A DNA stretch of 64,000 bases, taken from Psococerastis gibbosa. Taxonomy: Eukaryota; Arthropoda; Insecta; Psocodea; Psocidae. Each line of letters starts with the position of its first letter. Position 1 is the stretch's first letter. Positions 56,341 through 64,000 of this stretch are shown here, in pieces. The position numbers were made by a program, and so were the translations under genes. The notes beneath the pieces are model-generated. The model was not told the DNA's origin and searched no databases. It saw nothing but the letters and a program-made list of their open reading frames with translations. The DNA is taken from assembly GCA_963971405.1 (NCBI GenBank), contig OZ020489.1, positions 25,074,290 through 25,138,289 of the forward strand, written 5' to 3'.

Positions 56341-57423
56341 GGAACTCTTTCTTTACAATCTTTACTAAACCGAAAGGAAAAATGAATATAAATGGGTAAC
56401 GATTTTTTTTCGCATAAAATATTTTACTTTATCGCCAGGTTTAGCCTAACAAGGCATTTTGTAATAAAACAAAGAATCAACCCATGTAATCGTTAATTGT
56501 ACATCAATTTAAACTTGTCAACCCTTAGTCAACAAAAGAGCTCATAAAAATCAAACAGGTCCAATAAACACCATCAAAACATGATCCAGCGTTCTTCAAA
56601 CCTTCTTAAAACAACAATAAGAAGAGGATTATGAAAGCAAATATGGTTTAAAGGGTACAGGCATTTTAAAATAAGGATTAAAAGAGCCCCTCTCTTATTT
56701 GGGTCAAATGGGGGTGACAGTTTCAGGAAAGATGACAATAAGTATTTTTATTTCTATAATTTTAAGGTTGTATTTTAGGGAATTCGAGTTTGGGTCGAAG
56801 GACCGGCGTATAAAACTGCTACATTTACGAACAAAAGACGTTTTATGTGGCGCCAAGGCAGTTCATTGTGCGTGTTTCTTGCAGAAATGACATAGAAAGA
56901 AGGCTATAAAATTATTAATACCTGGAAGTTACACAGGGGGATGAAATTAGTGATTGAAGATGGTCCATTGTTGCACTCGAATCGACAGCTATAGAAAGAA
57001 TATCGAATGAGTCTGAAACAGTTGTGAATACCTCTGAAATGGGACACTTCATCAATTATTGTAACTAGAGCCTTGTACCTGTGACAGGTATGTGTCAGGT
57101 CGTAGGGGGTTGGGGTTACGCAACCTGTGACGAAGGTGGCTACTCAGCGGGGCATTTTCAACCCCCAAAAATATTTACTTTTTGCAGAATAGAATGACTT
57201 TTTTAGGTAAGGCTTAGATATAGAATTTTTTGGCACTGATACCTACCTGCAGGAGCATTCTTCCCACACTATACTATGTGTCGGAAATCAAATTAGACAT
57301 TGTCTATCCAAGCCTTGCTTAGGCTAAAACGTGGCAATCGACAAATTTTCTCGCCTGTTGTTAATAATTTACTAAATTACTAGTAGCCTAAATGTGATTA
57401 TTTATGTATTGGTGTAGCTAGAT
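56341..57423. other. No gene recognised
   Basis: Spacer; no similarity found. Confidence 0.35.
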
Positions 57424-57497
57424 TTAAAAAAAATATATATATATATATTATATTATATATTAATATAAAAAAAAATATATATATATTATATTATATA

Positions 57498-57532
<35 letters not shown>

Positions 57533-57600
57533 GGGGGGGGGTCGATTTGACGTCACTGGAGGTGAGGTAACCCAATATGTTTAAAACTCCATTCTATATC
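57424..57600. repeat. AT dinucleotide tract joined to a repeat X piece
   Basis: An (AT)n tract with a duplicated block of about 50 bp (57424-57525), then a G run and GACGTCACTGGAGGTGAGGT, which is a part of repeat X. Confidence 0.65.
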
Positions 57601-58180
57601 TAGTGTACCCTGTAAATATTTCGGGGGGGGGGGGGGGTCCGGACCCCCTGGACCCCCCATCCCCTCTGGCTACGGCCATGCAGTCACCCTGACCGCTGAC
57701 TCTGAGGCATCATGCGATGCGTCGAACATCACTGACAGGAGCGCTGGTTGGAGTTGTCCTGAGTAAAAGGGCTATATATTTACATTGACCGCAATATATA
57801 TAGCGGTCCCTAGACAGACATAGCACTGTTTGACCCAGCAACCCAAAGAGCACAATAATAATAATCAATATATATACGACAGCTTTCTTCAGGCAATCAT
57901 CAGAAGCAATACAAACAATGAAACGACAAATTCTCACGAAAATTAAGTCTCTAGGGGCAAACATGGGCAGTACAGTATGTTAATTTAGTAAGTTGTGGGT
58001 GTGGTAGTTGTCAATAATATTTTGTTTGGGATTGACACTAGAAGAGCCCTTCGCGCGTCGTCCGCCACCCTCTTCTGTCCAACAGTAAGGGCTTTGTATC
58101 TCGTAAACAAAATCACTCTTATTGTCTCCATTCACTGGTGACATGAAAGATTCAAATTATTTCTTTTAACAACCATTTAA
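57601..58180. other. Spacer with K right-end remnant
   Basis: A G run and CCCTCTGGCTACGGCCATG at 57660-57680 resemble the right end of element K. The rest is unassigned. Confidence 0.4.
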
Positions 58181-59412
58181 CAGGGTACGTCCGATAGGAA
58201 ATTGGCAGCCCGAAATTTAATACTTATTTTTTATTTAATTAACTAAGCTAGTTTTTAAAATATTAGATCATTACAGTTGTCGAAGACTACCTTATGCATC
58301 ATCATAATAGGGTATTATTAATTTTTAGTTATGTATTTTTGCTATCCAATTTAGTACTAGGCCTAGTAATTATAAAGAAAGCTTTGTGATGGTCCAAATT
58401 TTCGATTCCGAGATTTCAACGGATTTACACGTTTTGAGGTCCCAGGATCCCTAAAAAGTGGTTTTTACAAAATATCTGTCTGTCTGTCGCTCTGTCTGTC
58501 ACTCTGTCTGTCTGTCACTGTCTTTCTGTCGCTCTGTCTGTCTGTCTGTCTATTCATCGATTTCCGGGTAAACTACTCGGTCGATTTTAATGAAATTCGG
58601 CGTGTAGGTTCACAAAAAACAATACTTCGAGATCTTTTTTTTATTTTGGGCTAACTCAATTTTGGGGGGTTTTGTTCTCAAAAAACTCCAAAAAAACGTC
58701 TAAACAAAATTATTTCTCAAAAACGGCTCCAACGATTTCTCTTAAATTCACATATATTGTAGTCGTAATTAATGTTAACAAAACGCGGTTGGCCGCTTGC
58801 CCCTTGATAGTTTGCTTTTGGGAGTAAAAAAATAAAAATAACTAATTTTTCATGAAAAATGACTAAAAAGTAATTTTTCTGCGGATCCTTTCCATCGATG
58901 ATTTATACCTGATTGAGCAACGAAACCGGACAGGTTGCTTTCCCAAAAATTTGTGCAAATTTTTTTTTTTAATGATAGAAATTTCACGCTCAAATGCATT
59001 GCATTCCCTGTCATAATTACTGTGTGGTAATGTGTTGGTCTGACCTATCCATAATTAACCTCACCTCCAGTGACGCCAGGTGGACACCCCCCCCCCCCCC
59101 CCCCGAGATATCCGAAATTTAACCATAGGAAAATTATTTACCATGAAATTACTAATTTTTTCCATCTACTAATTGATAAATTGGAAAGCATGTTCGAGTA
59201 AACTCGGACCGGTTCTTTTCATGTTATCTATTTTTATGAAAAAGCTTCGGTACCAAAAACTGAAAATACTCTATGGTAGTCTTCTACAACTTCTACTATG
59301 AGCCAAATCTTTTTAATATCTTGCTTTGTTAATAAAATAAAATATAATATAAGAAGTCTGAAAAAACAACTGGTTTTGTGTTAGGTACCTATTTCCTACT
59401 GAACGTACACTC
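58181..59412. mobile_element. TTAA MITE subfamily A (copy A4) interrupted by repeat X
   Basis: Left half 58181 to about 58338 (GTCCGATAGGAAATTGGCAG, TTAA before it at 58177-58180). Right half about 59232-59412 (GTCTTCTACAACTTCTAC, TACCTATTTCCTACTGAACG, TACACTC then TTAA at 59413-59416). The two halves are separated by repeat X. Confidence 0.75.
58345..59225 (+). repeat. Dispersed repeat X, copy XE
   Basis: Complete order of landmarks, including a long interrupted (CTGT)n tract (58478-58550), TTAATGAAATTCGGCGTGTA, a poly(C) run (59087-59104) and TGTTCGAGTAAACTCGGACC. Inserted inside MITE A4. Confidence 0.8.
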
Positions 59413-59417
59413 TTAAA

Positions 59418-59583
59418 CCTAGCCATAGCCAGGATTTTTTTCGGGGGGGGGGGGGTTAGAAATTTCATTGGATATTACATAGTGGTTTTTATTTTTCCTC
59501 TCAAAATCCGATTCTATCTAGTATCAAGCATTTTGGGGGAGGGGGGTTGAACCCCCATGAACCCTCTTTTGGCTACGGCCTTG
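59418..59583. mobile_element. Element K2 with 8-bp target duplication
   Basis: Begins CCTAGCCATAGCCAGG and ends GGCTACGGCCTTG; close to K1 in length and interior (ATTTCATTGGATATTACATA). The direct repeat CTCTTAAA flanks it (59410-59417 and 59584-59591) and includes the terminal TTAA of MITE A4, so K2 landed in the end of that MITE. Confidence 0.85.
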
Positions 59584-59854
59584 CTCTTAAACCACATGAA
59601 TAATTTGCTTGTGCAGTCGACTTTGGCCAGTAACGTCACAGTCATCACAGTTAAAGATGTAGAATGGGTCGTTACACGTGAAACTACTGTTATGGTTTAT
59701 TTTACCCTATAGGAGGCTGTATACTAAATAAAGAGACTTAATGATTAATTTTTACAATATATAATAGAATGCAGAGGCGGTCCAAGACTTCATAAAAGGA
59801 GGAGGCACTTGTCAGTGGAGTAACGATAGGTTTTCGAAGGAGTAATACTTAGAG

Positions 59855-60140
59855 AAATTATTTGAAAAATAGGGCCGAAATGGTGGAGTTTTACGCATTT
59901 TGAGAGCAATAAGGCATATATAATATGTAAATGTATATTAGAAAGAATTAATATAAATGTGGTCAAGGGGGGGGGGACCGGGGGTCTCCCCCGGGTGAAA
60001 AGTTTTGAAAAATAGGGCTGAAATAGTGAGGTTTTGCGCATTTTGAGTGCTGTAACACTTAGATTTTAGAGCCAAAGAATATAACTGCTGTCCAAAGGGG
60101 GGGGGGGGCAATTGCCCGCAGTGCCGGTCGCTGCGTGCGC
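59855..60140 (-). repeat. Repeat D units
   Basis: GTGGAGTTTTACGCATTTTG, GTGAGGTTTTGCGCATTTTG and the GC-palindrome ACCGGGGGTCTCCCCCGGGT; two units in reverse relative to the array in ECM29 intron 13. The end GCAGTGCCGGTCGCTGCGTG matches 17150-17170. Confidence 0.7.
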
Positions 60141-63100
60141 CTCTGATGTAATGCAATTTCAACTGCAAATTAACTACTTACAAATTAGTGAAATTATTAA
60201 ATTATATTATATTATTATATCGTTTCAAATATTAGTTGGAAATTAATTGTAGGTAAGACTTATTTATGCATATTCTTGAAAAAGAATTGCAATATTGCCA
60301 GCAAATAGTATATTATCAAGCATTTTTTTATTTTATAAAGATTATAAAGTACTGGTAACATTTGGTTGCAGATGTACAGCAGAGACAGATTTGTGTGGAC
60401 TTGAAAGTAGATGATAGTTTTCATAGGTGGCGCACGAGTCGCCAGGCACAGGTTAGGCGCCAATATTTAAATTGTGACTAGAATTAGCTGCAAGTAATAT
60501 TGTCTGCTCATTTAAAAGCCAATGCCATCAGTCATATGTAGTGGGCATGGTAAATATAAATGCAGCAACAACGATGCAATAAAGCATAGAGATCATAGAG
60601 AAGAGTATAAATCTCTAAAATGCGCCTAATTGATAAGAGATATCTACGGGTATATCCGGTATTAAACTGATTTATTTGACCACTCCAATTAGGGAACAGT
60701 GATAACCTCGCTCTAACTAACAATGCTATCAAGATATGCAATATCGGATCGTCTATTATGACCGTGTAATGCTAGTTTTGACTAGTCTGAATAACATTGA
60801 TATATTCCATTTCCATGCCTTCAAATTATTGTGATTTGTAAATATTTTGTGGTAACCTAATACACAGTACTGTGTAGCTTACAGTATATATCCTACAGTA
60901 CAGAAAATGTTCACTAAGCCAGCACCGCCAGTCTTCTTAACTTTAATAAGCAAATTACGTCGGTACCAAAATTATCCGGTTTCAAACCACAATCAATCAA
61001 ACCTTGTAAGGCCAGCGCCACGCACAGCCAAGTGTGAGCGACTGAATCCTATACTATACAAGGTTTCGCCTACCTTAGAAAACTCCCGATTAAACTGAGA
61101 GCGGCGAGAAATGCTTCTAACTTCCCTAAAATGTTTAGAAACCATCTCTTAGAGAAAGCTTTCTACACTGTCACTGATTTTGACGACACTCTGACGATTT
61201 TGTCTTATACTTTACATGTATTGTATAATTTAAAGGAAATATATATTGTATTGTATTGTAATACAGCCAGCGTAATAATTTGTTTAAAACCTGCCTGTAT
61301 ATACTTGCGTAGGCTATATTATGGGGTATTTGTACGCTAGCGATATATAATGTTGGCCTAAGCTAAAAAAAATCTGTTTTGCTTCAATAAACTAAAATAA
61401 CTGAACAAAAAAAATGAAGCCGAAAATGAAAGCTACCTGAGTAGTAAAACTACACAGGCTATGTAGAATTCCACTTCTAGGGAAAAAAGCCCGACTACCG
61501 TATACGACCCGCTGCCTTGACATAATATTGTACCAACATTCTGACAGGTTAAAGAAAAAATCATGGTTTTTCGGACAAAAGAGGCGACTCATATCTCGGT
61601 GAAAATCCGCAAAGCGCCACTTCACGTATATTTTGACATTTCCATCCAACAATGTGAGTAGAATTGGGGGGTAAATACAGGTATTGTCCGGTGGTAGGAC
61701 CCATTACGAGCCTGGCTTTGTGCGGAGTGTGACAATGATCTCAGGCATTATCTGCCCCATGTCTTCTGCCTGTGACCCGCCCCTTCTTATCACTGTCATC
61801 TTTGGACACATGAGGGTTGTTTTCAGGTTCCACATACAATGTGAAGCCAATTTATTATTTTTATTCGACATTCCCACACTATAATAGTTTGGGCGACATT
61901 TTTATCTCTTGCCTACATGTATTGTCATAGCTAAGTTGTTATACTGCGAATTCTGTCATTTCTGTGGAATCTGACGATTTATTTATTTTACTGGAGAATT
62001 TGATATTATGAAAGTTAATTGGAAATAATTACTCAAACCTCGCGGCTCGCGAATAGGGCTAGTACGGCTAAATTGGAGTAGAGGATTTTCGTGATTGCTC
62101 CCAAACGTGTATGCATGCCTAAGACTACCCATGTGCAATTTGAGCCAAATAGGCTGGCAGATTGGTCGATTTTTGAAATCACAATTTTTCAGAGGCATCA
62201 ATACCTGTAAATCTACCAATAAAAAAACTAACATACTAACAATCATTATCTTATTCTAGCACTACCTTCAGTCGATCAGAGCCATATATTTGTGCTCCCG
62301 AGAGTGGTCAAACCATTGGTCATTATGGAAAAGAAACTTGACCCTATTGTGAGCTGTTTAGATCTGTCATTCCAGTTAAATAGCTAGTTTATCACATTAT
62401 CGCTATTTCCTACCATCCGAGATATCCGTAATTATTTTGATTTGCACCTGGTAAAACACCCCATCTCCCCATATAAACGGCAATATATAAATTATCGTCA
62501 TTGTTACACCTACACACAAACAAACTAGAAATTAAAAGGGAAAAATGTAAAATGAGCACTATATCGTGACAAATTCATATTTATCACAGATTTTCTGATA
62601 ACAGCTGAATAAATTAAGCACGCGCCCTCAGAAGTAAGAAACCATGCACTCTGATGCATTTATCGGCATGGAAGCCTTTCATTTTATATTACACCGTAAT
62701 TTCCCCGGTGAATTTTTGTTTCAAAAAGCCCATGAGTATAAAAGCCTGGGTTGGGCCATCATTTAAGGATTTTATACTTTAATTTTTTATAAAGTAAAAA
62801 ATTATCCATAAATGCTTAAGCATTCATTAGTTAAAACAAGTTGACCACTGGGGATTGTTCAAGTTCTGCGTTGTCTACGACAAATAATGCTTTTTTCATT
62901 CTTTCTCTTTTGTTAAGTGATTTACTTTAATTTCCTCCATTATTAGCCATTATAGAGACTGTATATAGGCTGCCCAAGAATTATTAATCGTCAATTATTG
63001 ATTACCCTTTAGATACCGGTACACAAAACGTGCGCATATGAAATTGTAATTTGTAGTATGGGTACACAATTTTTGTAAGATGTCAATTTTGGAAATTCTG

Positions 63101-63282
63101 GAGATACAATTTATGGTAGGTAATTAATCAGACAATAAGAGTTTTCATCGGAAATATAAGGTATTGTAGCATGTAGTATACATATATAGCGTCTTTCATA
63201 CATACTTAGACAAGATTTCAAGCATTTTTAATTTTATGTGCATTCACAAGCAATATTCCGATAGTACTTACTTTAAAGAACT
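60141..63282. other. No gene recognised (3.1 kb)
   Basis: AT-rich. The longest reading frames (up to 87 codons) have no similarity I know. I see no repeat shared with the rest of the window. Confidence 0.4.
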
Positions 63283-63362
63283 TTATGGTCTTATTGTTCG
63301 CCTTTTGTTTTATTTGCAATAAAGTCGTTTTTTCATTTCATTTTTCGTTTCATTTCATTTCA
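63283..63362 (+). repeat. LINE 3' tail L, copy L4
   Basis: The only copy on the plus strand: TTTATGGTCTTATTGTTCGC, TTTTATTTGCAATAAAGTCG, then CATTT repeats. Confidence 0.65.
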
Positions 63363-63529
63363 ATCAAAACTAAATAAAATCGCTGAAAATCTGGCCTGAA
63401 TGACTGCTTCTTAATATTTTGGACTTAGCGAAAGTTGGCGCTCTCGCATATTGACCTCAAAAATCATGTTGTTGTTGTTGTTTCCAATGCCTGCTTTCAG
63501 CATTTCTGCTTTAAGCAACCCTGTCAGCC

Positions 63530-63860
63530 TGGCGGGGGGAGTGAGTCTGTTTGTTAACTTGAGGCACCCTAAGGGCAGACTCTTTCACCTCGGGGGAAAG
63601 GGGAGTTGACTGACAAGGTGGAACTCCTGATTATAGTGGATTCCGAACAACTTGGGGAACTCGGTAAAGTCACGCAATTAAATCGGAGGTGACCAGGACT
63701 CGTAGACGTAGGACGTAGATTGATTGGTATTTAGTCTCTGCGCGTTATCAGCATGTCCCACCATGTTCCCCTGCCAACGCTGTGGACACTACCAAGTTTG
63801 CAGCAGTTTGAAAAATGCTCTGCTCTAATGGATTCAACATAGTAAGGCCGTTGGCTCCTC
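63530..63860 (-). repeat. SINE-like retroposon J, copy J3, diverged
   Basis: ACTCCTGATTATAGTGGATT, CCGAACAACTTGGGGAACTC, CCCACCATGTTCCCCTGCCA and ATGGATTCAACATAG align with J1 and J2. A segment of about 50 bp near 63700-63750 is inserted relative to them. Confidence 0.6.
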
Positions 63861-64000
63861 AAAAATCATGACAGTCTCAATTCTATACATCTATTGATCC
63901 GAATTATATATTTTAAGACCTGAGGTTTTGGGAGAAACTCAATCAAATTGGAGACATCTACCCCTATAAAATGAGGCAACGTTGAGACCTTGCCACGTTG

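Noticed and set aside
57601-57660. Long G and C runs as functional G-quadruplex sites
   Set aside because: They recur as parts of dispersed repeats (K, D, X) and homopolymer lengths are unreliable in assemblies.
58345-59225. Firm assignment of repeat X to Helitrons
   Set aside because: A microsatellite and a small hairpin are suggestive, but TC and CTRR ends and A|T insertion sites could not be shown.

Overview
This is a eukaryotic, animal-type window: long introns with GT-AG splice sites, short exons, AT-rich spacers and many transposon remains. The coding parts match animal holocytochrome c synthase, a DNAJC4-like J-protein and the proteasome adaptor ECM29. The broken histone H2A carries the GRIHRLL form usual in insects and crustaceans. 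An arthropod with a large, repeat-rich genome is the best guess; the species cannot be told from the sequence.

Layout. (1) 1-4381: a dead Tc1/mariner copy (98-1399), then the last four coding exons of HCCS on the plus strand, whose 5' exon(s) lie upstream of the window or were not found. (2) 5179-6504: a four-exon DNAJC4-like gene on the minus strand, convergent with HCCS. (3) 6505-6793: a 289-bp gap between two start codons, a likely shared promoter. (4) 6794-27577: a full-length 27-exon ECM29/ECPAS gene. All exon phases join, giving a 1838-residue protein, close to the human 1845. Its introns hold most of the dispersed repeat families seen here, a solo LTR, LINE fragments, SINE-like insertions and a fragment that reads as the N-terminal part of MAD2. 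(5) 27578-64000: a gene desert whose only recognisable gene piece is a histone H2A pseudogene (51891-52273). It otherwise holds miniature inverted-repeat elements, LINE tails, hAT-like elements, G/C homopolymer-rich repeats and one candidate promoter/first exon near 29060-29129.

The three intact genes are housekeeping genes with mitochondrial or proteostasis roles: haem attachment to cytochrome c, a membrane J-protein, and 26S proteasome quality control. I see no operon-like or defence system. The most unusual content is repeat architecture: long palindromic MITE families, many flanked by TTAA; two families that share an internal core but have different termini; a nested insertion at 58181-59591 with target duplications that give its order; and recurrent ends of the form GGCGNNNNTTCCACCG.

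Exon borders were placed by hand from similarity, phase and splice consensus. Repeat borders are approximate unless a target-site duplication is quoted.
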